A DNA stretch of 64,000 bases from Pseudomonas fluorescens (GCF_902497785.1 NZ_CABVHK010000018.1:93256-157255), one strand, 5' to 3'. Counted from the stretch's first letter, positions 45,050 through 53,526 are shown. The notes: a model not told the origin generated them from the letters alone. Translations and numbers: made by a program.

Positions 45050-46462
45050 ATGTCAGTCGCTACCAGCCTTATGGAAGATCAGTCGGCCCGGATCACCCCG
45101 GCGCCGACCGAAACGTTGTATGAGTTCAACGATTCGCCACTGCTGGTGCGCCAGAGCCAGCAGGAGTCCAATGCCCGCAGCTACCCGCGACGCATTCCCC
45201 TGGCCCTGAAGCGCGCCAAGGGCATTTATGTCGAAGACGTCGAAGGCCGGCGCTTCATCGATTGCCTGGCCGGCGCGGGCACGCTGGCGTTGGGGCATAA
45301 CCATCCGGTGGTGATCGAAGCGATCCAGCAAGTGCTGACCGATGAACTGCCGCTGCACACCCTCGACCTGACGACCCCGGTCAAGGATCAATTCGTCCAG
45401 GACCTGTTCGGTCTGTTGCCGCCGGCCCTGGCGGCGGAAGCGAAAATCCAGTTCTGCGGCCCGACCGGGACCGACGCGGTGGAAGCCGCGCTGAAACTGG
45501 TTCGCACCGCCACCGGGCGCAGCACTGTGTTGTCGTTTCAGGGCGGCTATCACGGCATGAGCCAGGGTGCGCTGAGCCTGATGGGCAGTCTGGGGCCGAA
45601 AAAACCCTTGGGCGCTCTGCTGAGCAGCGGCGTGCAATTTATGCCGTACCCCTACGATTACCGTTGCCCGTTCGGGCTCGGGGGCGCGCAGGGCGTGCAG
45701 GTCAATCTGAACTATCTCGACACTCTGCTGAACGATCCCGAGGCCGGCGTGCAATTGCCGGCTGCGGTGATCGTCGAAGTCGTGCAGGGCGAGGGCGGGG
45801 TGATTCCGGCGGATCTTGACTGGTTGCGCGGCGTGCGCCGTATCACCGAAAAGGCCGGTGTGGCGCTGATCGTCGATGAGATCCAGAGCGGTTTTGCCCG
45901 CACCGGCAAAATGTTCGCGTTCGAGCACGCGGGGATCATTCCGGATGTGGTGGTGATGTCCAAGGCCATCGGCGGCAGCCTGCCGCTGGCGGTGGTGGTT
46001 TATCGCGACTGGCTCGACACCTGGCTGCCGGGCGCCCATGCCGGGACGTTCCGCGGCAATCAAATGGCGATGGCGGCGGGTTCTGCGGTGATGCGCTTTC
46101 TGGTTGAACACAAGGTCTGCGAGCATGCCGCTGCGATGGGCGAACGCTTGAGCGAACACTTGCGGATTCTGCAGCGGGATTTTGCGCAGATGGGCGATAT
46201 TCGCGGTCGCGGCTTGATGCTCGGTGTCGAGCTGGTTGACCCGACGGGCGCGCCGGATGCACTTGGACACCCGCCGATTTTCGGTCGTATGGCGCCGCTG
46301 GTGCAGCGTGAATGCCTCAAGCGTGGGTTGATTCTTGAGCTGGGTGGGCGTCATGGCGGGGTGGTGCGCTTCTTGCCGCCACTGGTGATTACCGCAGCGG
46401 AAATTGATCATGTAGCGCAGATTTTCGGCCGGGCCATGACCGCCGCAACCGCCAGCCTCTAA
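45050..46462 (+). CDS. pvdH: Diaminobutyrate-2-oxoglutarate aminotransferase PvdH
   Basis: PvdH converts aspartate semialdehyde and glutamate into L-2,4-diaminobutyrate, the residue PvdL adds third to the chromophore precursor. The 470-residue class III PLP aminotransferase shows CGPTGTDAVEAALK (phosphate binding, about 136-149), FQGGYHGMSQGAL, LIVDEIQSGFARTGKMFAFE, and PLP lysine K305 in VVMSKAIGGSLPLAVV. The ATG at 45050 is chosen over an earlier in-frame ATG because it fits the PvdS box distance and the family N-terminus. The mbtH-like gene follows by 81 bases. Confidence 0.95.
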   Translation: MSVATSLMEDQSARITPAPTETLYEFNDSPLLVRQSQQESNARSYPRRIPLALKRAKGIYVEDVEGRRFIDCLAGAGTLALGHNHPVVIEAIQQVLTDELPLHTLDLTTPVKDQFVQDLFGLLPPALAAEAKIQFCGPTGTDAVEAALKLVRTATGRSTVLSFQGGYHGMSQGALSLMGSLGPKKPLGALLSSGVQFMPYPYDYRCPFGLGGAQGVQVNLNYLDTLLNDPEAGVQLPAAVIVEVVQGEGGVIPADLDWLRGVRRITEKAGVALIVDEIQSGFARTGKMFAFEHAGIIPDVVVMSKAIGGSLPLAVVVYRDWLDTWLPGAHAGTFRGNQMAMAAGSAVMRFLVEHKVCEHAAAMGERLSEHLRILQRDFAQMGDIRGRGLMLGVELVDPTGAPDALGHPPIFGRMAPLVQRECLKRGLILELGGRHGGVVRFLPPLVITAAEIDHVAQIFGRAMTAATASL

Positions 46463-46483
46463 ATTTTTCGGGCTGCGCAACGT
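46460..46483 (+). promoter_or_regulatory. PvdS-dependent promoter box of mbtH-like gene
   Basis: TAAAT at 46460-46464 and CGT at 46481-46483, 16 bases apart. The TAA of the box is also the stop codon of pvdH. The ATG of the next gene lies 60 bases further on. Confidence 0.85.
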
Positions 46484-46543
46484 TCTTTCTACATAACGGC
46501 TGCACACGCAGTGCGACCTACCTTACAGCGATGGAGAGACACC

Positions 46544-46771
46544 ATGACGTCAGTATTCGACCGCGAGGACATCCTTTTTCAGGTCGTGGTCAACCACGAA
46601 GAGCAGTACTCGATCTGGCCTGACTACAAAGCCGTGCCGGCTGGCTGGCGCACCGTGGGCAAGAGTGGGTTTAAAAAGGAATGCCTGGCCTACATTGAAG
46701 AGACCTGGACGGACATGCGCCCGTTGAGTTTGCGCAAGAAGATGGAAGAGCAGGCGGCAGTGGCTTCCTGA
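46544..46771 (+). CDS. MbtH-like NRPS helper protein
   Basis: MbtH-like proteins bind adenylation domains and help them fold and work. The 75-residue product has the full signature: NHEEQYSIWPDYKAVPAGW, then VGKSGFKKECLAYIEETW and TDMRPLSLR. The conserved tryptophans are present. It has its own PvdS box and corresponds to the P. aeruginosa gene PA2412 beside pvdH. Its clients should be PvdL and the other pyoverdine synthetases. A good GGAGAG lies before the ATG and a strong terminator follows. Confidence 0.95.
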   Translation: MTSVFDREDILFQVVVNHEEQYSIWPDYKAVPAGWRTVGKSGFKKECLAYIEETWTDMRPLSLRKKMEEQAAVAS

Positions 46772-46788
46772 AGATCTCGAGCAAAAAG

Positions 46789-46826
46789 AAGCCCGCTGGA
46801 CCAGTAAGGTCAGCGGGCTTTTTTTG
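46789..46826 (+). terminator. Rho-independent terminator after the mbtH-like gene
   Basis: AAGCCCGCTG and CAGCGGGCTT form a GC-rich stem (extended imperfectly inward) followed by seven T. It lies 18 bases after the stop codon; A-rich upstream bases make it usable from the minus strand too. Confidence 0.88.
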
Positions 46827-46857
46827 GGACTGGTATTTGCGTGAATCTGATACGAAA

Positions 46858-46951
46858 CCTGTGGGAGCGAGCCTGCTCGCGAAGGCGGTGGGTCAGCCAA
46901 CATCAATGTTGAATGTGAGTCCGCATTCGCGAGCAGGCTCGCTCCCACAGG
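46858..46951. repeat. REPIN between convergent genes
   Basis: CCTGTGGGAGCGAGCCTGCT and its inverse about 45 bases on, between the convergent mbtH-like gene and fpvF. Confidence 0.9.
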
Positions 46952-47005
46952 ATCTTCAGCGCACTCACAGCCTGGGTAAAAAGCAATAACGCGAGGCGAC
47001 TGGCG

Positions 47006-47908
47006 TTACGCCCCGCTCAACCCCTTGATCACCAAATCCACATTCCCTTCCAGTTCGGCCACCGGATCCGCCGCGTCCACACTCAACACCACCAATCGAC
47101 TGCCCGATTCGTCAATCACTGCTTTGAGCGCGTCCGACGGCTGCCGATGATGCAGCACCACCGCTACTTCATTGTCCTTCAGTGTCGCACCCAATGCTTT
47201 CAACGCCTCTGGCGTCCATTCGGCATCCGGTCGTGCATCAAGGCCAACCAGTTCCAGATTGAGCCCGCCAATCAGATAGCCAAAATGATCGCTCAGACTC
47301 ATCACACTCAGATTGTCGGCTTTGGCGAGCCGCGCTTCGCTGTCGGCGCTGAATTTGAGCAGGCGCTGCTTCAGCGCTGCAAGGTTGGCTTCGATTTTCG
47401 GTTTGGCCTCCGGTGCCAGGCGCACCAGGTCCGCCGCCATCACGTCCGCCATCCGTCCCATGTTGTTACTGGAAAACCATGGCTGGCTGTTCAAGCCATC
47501 GACCTTGTTGCCCGGCTGCACGGCGATGCCGGGCAGTGCACCGTCCACCGGCCGCGCAGCGTCGACTTCGATGATGCGAATGTTGCTGCGCCGGGAGATC
47601 GGGTACAGCGGATCATCCGCCCACAGCGAGCGCAGCCCGATCACTGCATCGGCGTCGCTCGCCAGTTTGGCCAGCGCCGGCGCGCCACGGCCGGTGAAGT
47701 AAGCGGTCTGACGACTGCCCGGCAGGTTCGCCGGCGCAGCACGCTCCAGAATAACGTTAGTGCCTTTGAGCAACACTTCGCCCAAACCATAAGTGATCGG
47801 CAGAGACGCCAGCACGTGCAAGGGTTTGGCGTTGTCCGCCGCAAACGAGGTAGTGACCAGGCCGCACAGTGCAACGGCCAGGGTCAGTCGACGCAGAGAA
47901 AATGACAT
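47006..47908 (-). CDS. fpvF: Periplasmic binding protein FpvF of the ferripyoverdine iron-release system
   Basis: FpvF, with FpvC, binds ferripyoverdine or the released iron in the periplasm. The 300-residue precursor has a signal peptide (MSFSLRRLTLAVALCGLVTT, cleaved after SFA). Its TroA/ZnuA-type fold shows VLASLPITYGLGEVLLKG, ADAVIGLRSLWADD, NNMGRMADVMAADLVRLAPE, and VMSLSDHFGYLIGGLNLEL with a possible ligand His. It is the last gene of the operon, its ATG abutting the fpvE stop. The typical metal ligands of ZnuA are not all present, fitting a role with the siderophore complex. Confidence 0.88.
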   Translation of the reverse strand: MSFSLRRLTLAVALCGLVTTSFAADNAKPLHVLASLPITYGLGEVLLKGTNVILERAAPANLPGSRQTAYFTGRGAPALAKLASDADAVIGLRSLWADDPLYPISRRSNIRIIEVDAARPVDGALPGIAVQPGNKVDGLNSQPWFSSNNMGRMADVMAADLVRLAPEAKPKIEANLAALKQRLLKFSADSEARLAKADNLSVMSLSDHFGYLIGGLNLELVGLDARPDAEWTPEALKALGATLKDNEVAVVLHHRQPSDALKAVIDESGSRLVVLSVDAADPVAELEGNVDLVIKGLSGA

Positions 47909-48808
47909 TTATCCGAGGTTCCCTTTCAGGCTTGGGACGACACCGCGCGCAATGGCGGCGAGGGCGAAGGCGATACCGGCGACCAGAATGATCGCGGCGC
48001 CGGACGGGATAGGCAGGTCGAAGACAATCGGTGCGAGAATTCCGCAGAGGGTGCTGACCGTGGCGATCAGCACCGAGCACCAGAAGAAACCCTTCAACGA
48101 TTGACTGAGCAGCCGCGCCGCCGCCGCTGGAATCACCAACAGTGCACCGACCAGAATCGCGCCAATGACTTTCACCGCCGCCACGGTGATCAGCGTCACC
48201 AGAATCACGAACAGATAATCCAGGGTCTTCACCGCCACGCCGCGCACCGCCGCCAGTTGCGGGTTGAAACTGGCGAGCATGATGCGGTTGTACAGCGGCA
48301 GGGCGAGCGCCATGACCAGCGAACCGACGATGGCCAACACCAGCAGGTCATTGCCATTGACCGTCAGCACCGAACCGAACAGCACGTTTTCCAGAATGTG
48401 CACGTTGATCTTGCCCGCCAGAATCAGCAGCAGACTCGCGCCCAGCGCCAACGACACCGACAGGAATACGCCGATCAGCGTATCCGGCGCCAGGCCGGTG
48501 CGGTTGCGCAGGTAGTTGAGCAGTATCCCGAACAACAGGCAGTAACCGAACAGACTGCCATAAGGCCCGGTGTAGGGTTCGCCGAGCAAAATGCCGATGG
48601 CCACCCCGGTCAATGCCGCGTGCCCCACCGCTTCGGAGAAAAAAGCGAAACGCTTGACCACCACCAGCGTACCCAAACCTCCCAGCACCGGGCCGATCAG
48701 CAGACCGGCGAGCAGGGCGTTGACGACGAATCCGTACGCCAGCGCTTCCGGCAGATAACCCGAAGACGCCCAGCCCTGTACCATTAAACGAAAGGCTTCG
48801 TAACTCAT
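47909..48808 (-). CDS. fpvE: ABC transporter permease FpvE
   Basis: The membrane part of the FpvCDEF ABC transporter that imports iron freed from ferripyoverdine. The 299-residue protein is of the ABC-3 (ZnuB/MntB) family, with eight or nine hydrophobic segments and the family motifs FFSEAVGHAALTGVAIGILL (about residues 74-93) and GALLVIPAAAARLLS (about 219-233). Its start overlaps the stop of fpvD by one base (TGATG). Confidence 0.92.
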   Translation of the reverse strand: MSYEAFRLMVQGWASSGYLPEALAYGFVVNALLAGLLIGPVLGGLGTLVVVKRFAFFSEAVGHAALTGVAIGILLGEPYTGPYGSLFGYCLLFGILLNYLRNRTGLAPDTLIGVFLSVSLALGASLLLILAGKINVHILENVLFGSVLTVNGNDLLVLAIVGSLVMALALPLYNRIMLASFNPQLAAVRGVAVKTLDYLFVILVTLITVAAVKVIGAILVGALLVIPAAAARLLSQSLKGFFWCSVLIATVSTLCGILAPIVFDLPIPSGAAIILVAGIAFALAAIARGVVPSLKGNLG

Positions 48809-49653
48809 CAGGCAGCGCTCCGTGGATGGGTCGAAAACAGGGTCAGCAAGCGTTCCGGGGTCAGTGCCTGTTTCGGTGTGGCATCGAACAAAACGCGGCG
48901 ATTGAGCCCCGTGACGCGGTCTGCCAGACGCCCGACCGCTTCCAGATCATGTTCGATCCACAGCACGGTAATGCCGCTTTCACGCCAGTCGCCGAGTAGC
49001 TTTTCAAACACCCGAATGCCGGCCTCATCGAGGGCCGACATTGGCTCATCGAGCACCAGCAATTGCGGTGCCGGAATCAGCCCTTGCGCCAGCAACACGC
49101 GCTGGCGCTCGCCGCCGGACAGCGCGCCCATGCGCCGTTTGCGTTTGTCCTGCATGCCGACCCGTTCCAGCGCCTCGCCGATCGCTGCTGCGTAATGCTT
49201 GCTCAGCCCCAGGAACGCCGGACGGCGTTGACACATCGCCGCCATGAAATCGTCAACGGTCATCGGCAAGCCGCGATCAAATTCCAGCGCTTGCGGCACA
49301 TAACCGATGGTTCCAGGTGCGCCCGGCCATTGCAGGCTCAGGCGACCCTGATGAGGCATCTGCCCGAGCAGGGTTTTGATCAGCGAACTCTTGCCGCCGC
49401 CATTCGGACCGACCAGCGCGTGCACGCTGCCGGGCTGAACCTGGAAAGTCACTTGGTCGAGGATCGTCGTGCGGCCCAGCGTCAGGCTGACCTCAGCAAA
49501 ATCCAGCGTAGGCCCGCAGACCTGTGGGAGCGAGCTTGCTCGCGATTGCGATGGGTCAGTCAACATCGATGTCGACTGACACTCCCTCTTCGCGAGCAGG
49601 CTCGCTCCCACAGGGGATTTGGTGTCTGTGGTGATGATTTCCTTGGCCGTCAT
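48808..49653 (-). CDS. fpvD: ABC transporter ATPase FpvD with an in-frame REPIN in its 5' end
   Basis: The ATPase of FpvCDEF. Domain residues about 48-281: Walker A LVGPNGGGKSSLIK, signature LSGGERQRVLLAQG, Walker B LLVLDEPMSALDE, H-loop IEHDLE. The ATG at 49653 overlaps the fpvC stop (ATGA), so this start is translationally coupled. After 13 codons the sequence enters a REPIN (49521-49614), read in frame as PVGASLLAKRECQST and so on to RASSLPQV, before the normal domain begins at TLDFAEVSLTLG. The protein thus has an extra 32 or so residues. A start inside or after the REPIN is possible, but no good ribosome site is seen there. Confidence 0.92.
   Translation of the reverse strand: MTAKEIITTDTKSPVGASLLAKRECQSTSMLTDPSQSRASSLPQVCGPTLDFAEVSLTLGRTTILDQVTFQVQPGSVHALVGPNGGGKSSLIKTLLGQMPHQGRLSLQWPGAPGTIGYVPQALEFDRGLPMTVDDFMAAMCQRRPAFLGLSKHYAAAIGEALERVGMQDKRKRRMGALSGGERQRVLLAQGLIPAPQLLVLDEPMSALDEAGIRVFEKLLGDWRESGITVLWIEHDLEAVGRLADRVTGLNRRVLFDATPKQALTPERLLTLFSTHPRSAA
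49521..49614. repeat. REPIN inside the fpvD coding region
   Basis: Two REP palindromes in inverse orientation (49521-49547, with a C-to-T variant giving GAGCTTGCTC, and 49589-49614) lie within the open frame of fpvD. The insert keeps the frame: no stop in the reading used by fpvD. Confidence 0.92.
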
Positions 49654-50576
49654 GCCCCCGACTCCTGTATCGCCCGGACCACGGTGTCGAGGTTGCCGGT
49701 CATTTCCTTTTCATACTTGTCGGCGGTGTATTCGCCGTAGGAAATGTGCGACAGCGGGTACAGCTTCACCCCGGATTCACGCTGGATGGTGTCGACGTAG
49801 GAGGATGGGAAATCCATCTCCGAGAAGATCACTTTCACGTCCAGTTCGCGCAGTTGGTCGATGGTTTTTTTCAGCTGGCTCGGGCTCGGTTCGATGCCGT
49901 GCGCCGGTTCGACCACGGCGGTCACTTCGAGGCCGAACTCACGCAACAGGTAGTCGTAAGCCGCGTGAACCGTGGCCACGCGCAGCTCGGCGTTCGGCGC
50001 CTGGGTCAGCTTCGCCAGTGCATCGGCACGCATCTGCCGCAGACGTTTGCCGTAGGCGCGGGCGTTCTGGGTGTAGGTCTTGGCGTTGGCTGGATCGAGT
50101 TTGCCGAGTTCGCGGGCAATGTTGTTTACCTGGGCTATCGACGCGCTGATCGACAGGAAGGTGTGCGGGTTGACCACCTTGCCGGCACCGCGCGCGGCAA
50201 CGCCGGTGGCGGCCAGCAGCGGTACGTTTTCGTTGGCTTCGATCACGGCCACGTTCGGCGTTTCGCTGGCGGCGATCATGCGGTCGGCGAAGTCGTCATG
50301 CCCGACGCCATTGAGCACGATCACATCGAGCCCGCTGATGCGTTTGATGTCTTCGGCGCGGGGTTCGTAGGCATGCGGGTTGAAACCGGCCGGAATCAGC
50401 GGCACCACTTCGGCCTTGTCGCCGACAATGTTCGCTACGTAGCTGTAATAAGGATGCAAGGTGATGCCGATGCGCAGACGCTTGGCTTCGTCGGCGCTGG
50501 CCAGTGGCGTCAGCAGCAAGGCAAGCAGGCCGACCAGCAGTGGTCGCAAGAATGAACGTTGAGATGAAATAGGCAT
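49650..50576 (-). CDS. fpvC: Periplasmic binding protein FpvC
   Basis: FpvC is a ZnuA/TroA-type periplasmic metal-binding protein that works with FpvF to receive iron from pyoverdine. The 308-residue precursor has a signal peptide (LLVGLLALLLTPLASA). Putative ligands: His in PAGFNPHAYEPRAEDIKR, His in VVNPHTFLSISA, His in VATVHAAYDYLLREFGL, and an acidic residue in VIFSEMDFPSSYVDTI. No long His-rich loop is present, unlike zinc-specific ZnuA. It follows fpvK by 35 bases. Confidence 0.92.
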   Translation of the reverse strand: MPISSQRSFLRPLLVGLLALLLTPLASADEAKRLRIGITLHPYYSYVANIVGDKAEVVPLIPAGFNPHAYEPRAEDIKRISGLDVIVLNGVGHDDFADRMIAASETPNVAVIEANENVPLLAATGVAARGAGKVVNPHTFLSISASIAQVNNIARELGKLDPANAKTYTQNARAYGKRLRQMRADALAKLTQAPNAELRVATVHAAYDYLLREFGLEVTAVVEPAHGIEPSPSQLKKTIDQLRELDVKVIFSEMDFPSSYVDTIQRESGVKLYPLSHISYGEYTADKYEKEMTGNLDTVVRAIQESGA

Positions 50577-50611
50577 GGGAAAGCGGTCTTCTCTCGGGTG
50601 AAGGCGAGGGT

Positions 50612-51184
50612 TCAGTGCCGGTGCTGGCGGGTTACGCCGGCATCGAATTGCGCGACGATCTGCTGCCAGCCAGCGCTTTCGAGCGCGGCGTCAGTCAGGT
50701 CGGCCGGGGCTTTGAGCTCGGCGGCACGGCTGAGCCAGATGTCTGGGGCGTCGTCGTCAGCGGTCAGGCGCATCAGAAACGAGCCCGCCACCGTGGGGGC
50801 CTGGCTCTGGCCGAAATACGCCTTGGCCTCGAGCAACTGCCAGGCATGGGCGCCACGGCTGACGGAGCTGGCGTCTTGGGCGAACGGCGCAAAACCTTCC
50901 CCGGCGAGGACGTCCGGTGTTGGCAATGCCTGCTGTTCCTGACGCAGCAAGTGGATTTCGTCCAGCGTCACCCGCAGGTCGGCGTAGATACCTTGCTCGG
51001 ACGCGCTCAAGTCGCGGCGGGCGTCCAGTTGGTGACTGTTGACGCTGACGGTTTCCTGGGGCTCGTGACGCCAGGCGACCACCGAGCCGGCGACCGCGAG
51101 AATCATCAGGCACAACAGCAACACAAATAGGGTTTCGTGGCCGGCCCCGGCTGGGCGGACGACATGGGTAGTGGGCGTGCTCAT
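50612..51184 (-). CDS. fpvK: FpvK, membrane-anchored protein of the pyoverdine reductive system
   Basis: A 190-residue protein with one N-terminal transmembrane segment (about residues 18-37, TLFVLLLCLMILAVAGSVVA) and a periplasmic helical region with ASEQGIYADLRVTLDEIHLL. It has no known enzymatic motif. In P. aeruginosa FpvK is part of the FpvGHJK complex that helps FpvG reduce ferripyoverdine. Its start overlaps the fpvJ stop (ATGA). The identity comes from exact gene order. Confidence 0.85.
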   Translation of the reverse strand: MSTPTTHVVRPAGAGHETLFVLLLCLMILAVAGSVVAWRHEPQETVSVNSHQLDARRDLSASEQGIYADLRVTLDEIHLLRQEQQALPTPDVLAGEGFAPFAQDASSVSRGAHAWQLLEAKAYFGQSQAPTVAGSFLMRLTADDDAPDIWLSRAAELKAPADLTDAALESAGWQQIVAQFDAGVTRQHRH

Positions 51185-51510
51185 GGGGTCTGGATGTCCG
51201 CCTGGTCAATCTCGACCACGTGGCCGGGGCCCGCATCGAACAGTACGTAGAACTCGGCGCCGGGTTTCTTGAAGGTCAACTTGGAGTCGGCCCCGAGCTT
51301 GCCCGGCACCAGAATGGTTTCGTCATAGCCGATCACATCGAGGGTGACGCCCGGTGCGCCGCTGCCGTCGGAAAAACCACCGGTGCATTCGATCTGCTCG
51401 GCATCGATGGCCTTGCACTCGCACATCGGGTTGTGGGCCAGGGCGCTGGCACTGAAACCGGCGCACAGCAACAGCAGTACGGCGGGGAGAGGGCGAAATG
51501 CGTTGGTCAT
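51181..51510 (-). CDS. fpvJ: FpvJ, small periplasmic protein
   Basis: A 109-residue secreted protein. The signal peptide (LPAVLLLLCAGFSASALA) ends at about residue 25, and the mature part begins HNPMCECKAIDAEQIECTGG. Its three cysteines (CEC and C) could bind metal or form a disulfide. The rest is a small beta-rich domain (GVTLDVIGYDETILVPGKLG). It corresponds to FpvJ by operon position. Its ATG overlaps the fpvH stop (ATGA), so the longer frame from 51618 is rejected. Confidence 0.85.
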   Translation of the reverse strand: MTNAFRPLPAVLLLLCAGFSASALAHNPMCECKAIDAEQIECTGGFSDGSGAPGVTLDVIGYDETILVPGKLGADSKLTFKKPGAEFYVLFDAGPGHVVEIDQADIQTP

Positions 51511-52049
51511 GGTTTGCCTCCTTGTTTGCTCAGCCATTCGAGGGTGGCCGGGGATGCCTGGCTCAGAGGGATTGACGCTTGATGCATCGTGCCGTCCCAG
51601 CCTTCCATCGTGATCCACAGCTCAGCGTCGGCCTTGGTTTTTTCCGGGATCGGCAACATCGCGCCCATGCGGTACGGAGTGCCGAAGAAAATCACCCCGG
51701 CGGCGCGCAGGCTGCGCGGTTTGCCGATGCGCAGGTAAGTCGCCTTGACCTGCTCGCGGCAGCTGTCGCACAACGCCGCGTTGAAGCTCTTCATGTGACC
51801 GGCCGGGCCGTCGAGCCGCGGTGCCTCGTTGCGAAATTCCGCCAGACGCAGGCTCCATGGCCCGACCTGCACCTCACCGATTTCCCGTTCACCCAAACCG
51901 GCATCACCGCGAAACAGCGCGGCGTCGGCGAAATACTTGGGCATGAACCCCAGCGGCACCAGTAAGAGCAGGACGTTGATGTGGAAGCGCCATTTGTGCC
52001 AGAAACGACTCAACTTCGAGCCCGGTTTATCCGCGATGAACAGGCTCAT
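51507..52049 (-). CDS. fpvH: FpvH, membrane protein of the pyoverdine reductive system
   Basis: A 180-residue protein with one transmembrane segment (about residues 23-42, INVLLLLVPLGFMPKYFADA) and a periplasmic domain carrying LCDSCREQVKATYLRIGKP. The CxxC there could be redox-active or metal-binding. It is the second gene of the fpvGHJKCDEF operon, overlapping fpvG by 4 bases, and is named from that order. Confidence 0.86.
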   Translation of the reverse strand: MSLFIADKPGSKLSRFWHKWRFHINVLLLLVPLGFMPKYFADAALFRGDAGLGEREIGEVQVGPWSLRLAEFRNEAPRLDGPAGHMKSFNAALCDSCREQVKATYLRIGKPRSLRAAGVIFFGTPYRMGAMLPIPEKTKADAELWITMEGWDGTMHQASIPLSQASPATLEWLSKQGGKP

Positions 52050-53248
52050 TGGCTGACCTCCGTGGTGTCGCGGCTTGTGACCGGAGCGGCATCGGCAGCG
52101 CGCGGGCGTTTATGGCTGCGCTTGAGGGCGTTTGCGGTGGCCAGGGCGGTGCGTTTGGTCCAGATCAGCAGGCCGCTGAGGACCATCATGCTCAGGAGCA
52201 GGCCGAAGAAGAACCAGATCAACTTGATCCACAGGCCACCGAAGTCCCCGGTGTGCAGCGGCCGCATCGATTCGGTCACCAGTTCCAGGCCCGAACGGTC
52301 CGAGAGCAAGCGGGTGGCGGCGATCTCGCCGGTGTAGGGGTTAATGTCGGCCGTCTGGAACATCAACGGGTACCAACTGCGCCCCCCCACCGACAGGTAA
52401 CTGTAGGCATTCGCGGGCAGGCTGACGAAGCTGTCTTCGAGGCCGGGAATACGTTCTTTGGCCTGTTGGATCGCAGCCTCCAGGCTGATCATCGGCGCGG
52501 GCGAGCCGTCGGCAGTCACCGGCACGCTTTCGCGCGGAACCACGAGGGCCACAGGCGCGGTGGAAATCGTGATCTGGTTATCGAACATGAACGCTTCGAT
52601 CAGGAACCAGGTGCTGGTGACGGAAATCACCGCGATAAACCAGATCGACCAGATCCCGCTGAGGCGGTGAAAGTCGCCCCAGAAAATACGTGCGCCGTGA
52701 CGAATGCGCAGGGTTGGCCGGAAGAAACCTTTCCAGAAGCGCTTGTAGACCACCAGTCCGGTAATCAGCGACGCCAGCAGCGGCAGGCTCAGGAACGACA
52801 CCAGGTACCAACCCCAGCTGTAGCCGTTGGTGAACGGCACCAGCCACCAGCCATGCAATGCGCGGGTAAACGCCTGGAAGTTGAATTGTGGCGCGGTGCC
52901 CTGGATCACCCCACTGTACGGGTTGACGTAGACCGTGGTGGTGCGGCCGTCGGGGTAGGTGACCTCCACGTCTAGGGCGAAGTGCGATTCGTCCGGTCGA
53001 CTGATGGACTCGACCAGCGTGTTCGGCTCGGCCTTCTTCATCTCTGCGATGATCTGGTCATAACTCAGCAGGGGCGCATCGGCGGAGGGTTGGCTGGCGC
53101 GCATTTGCGGGTTGGCCAGCCAGACGATTTCCTGGCTGATCACCGCGAGTGTGCCGGTCACGCAGACGATCAGCACGAAAAACCAGATGGGCAGGGCCAG
53201 CCAGCTGTGAACCAGAAACCAGAGTTTGGAACGGGATTTCTTCGACAT
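52046..53248 (-). CDS. fpvG: PepSY-TM inner-membrane reductase FpvG
   Basis: FpvG reduces Fe(III) in ferripyoverdine so the iron can be released in the periplasm. The 400-residue protein is a PepSY-associated TM protein with four membrane segments: WFLVHSWLALPIWFFVLIVC near residues 13-32, then two central ones (about 148-170 and 195-215), and a last at about 345-368. PepSY-like periplasmic domains lie between, and conserved His sit near the helices, as expected for heme b ligands. The ATG at 53248 is chosen; the longer frame adds 34 unlikely residues. First gene of the eight-gene operon. Confidence 0.92.
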   Translation of the reverse strand: MSKKSRSKLWFLVHSWLALPIWFFVLIVCVTGTLAVISQEIVWLANPQMRASQPSADAPLLSYDQIIAEMKKAEPNTLVESISRPDESHFALDVEVTYPDGRTTTVYVNPYSGVIQGTAPQFNFQAFTRALHGWWLVPFTNGYSWGWYLVSFLSLPLLASLITGLVVYKRFWKGFFRPTLRIRHGARIFWGDFHRLSGIWSIWFIAVISVTSTWFLIEAFMFDNQITISTAPVALVVPRESVPVTADGSPAPMISLEAAIQQAKERIPGLEDSFVSLPANAYSYLSVGGRSWYPLMFQTADINPYTGEIAATRLLSDRSGLELVTESMRPLHTGDFGGLWIKLIWFFFGLLLSMMVLSGLLIWTKRTALATANALKRSHKRPRAADAAPVTSRDTTEVSQ

Positions 53249-53358
53249 GATTAAGGTCTTGTATCGATGAGAGGGCCTCTGCTGTGAGTTTCCCAGCGGG
53301 AGTCCATGAAAAGTACGGTCGTGGCTTTTGCCTACGCGAACCGACTGCATCTATATAA

Positions 53359-53379
53359 GACGAATGAGAATCAGAAATC
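53359..53379. promoter_or_regulatory. Possible Fur box upstream of fpvG
   Basis: Within GACGAATGAGAATCAGAAAT, AATGAGAATCA matches the core AATGATAATCA of the Fur site at 10 of 11 bases, 110 bases before the fpvG ATG. No TAAAT-N16-CGT box is seen on that strand. The operon is iron-repressed in P. aeruginosa, so direct Fur control is plausible. Confidence 0.5.
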
Positions 53380-53478
53380 CCGAACCGGTATATGAAAGTA
53401 AATGTTTCCTGTTACGTTGAACGCAACGCTCCCTCAGGGATTTGTGGTCGGGCATAGAACCCTGTCGTGCCGCCAATC

Positions 53479-53507
53479 CTGTGGGAGCGTGGCTTGCCCG
53501 CGAGGGG
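53479..53507. repeat. Single REP variant
   Basis: CTGTGGGAGCGTGGCTTGCC then CGCGAGGGG: a REP subtype differing in its central palindrome (GGCTTGCC). It lies in the 278-base gap between fpvG and the VOC gene, which holds no further gene. Confidence 0.75.
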
Positions 53508-53526
53508 CCTTTGAATCCAGCAGATC

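Noticed and set aside
45053..46507. Minus-strand open frame opposite pvdH
   Set aside because: pvdH has clear aminotransferase motifs; the antisense product has low-complexity His/Gln/Arg content typical of antisense frames.
53399..53417. TAAAT followed by CGT upstream of fpvG
   Set aside because: The spacing is 11 bases and it lies on the strand opposite to fpvG.
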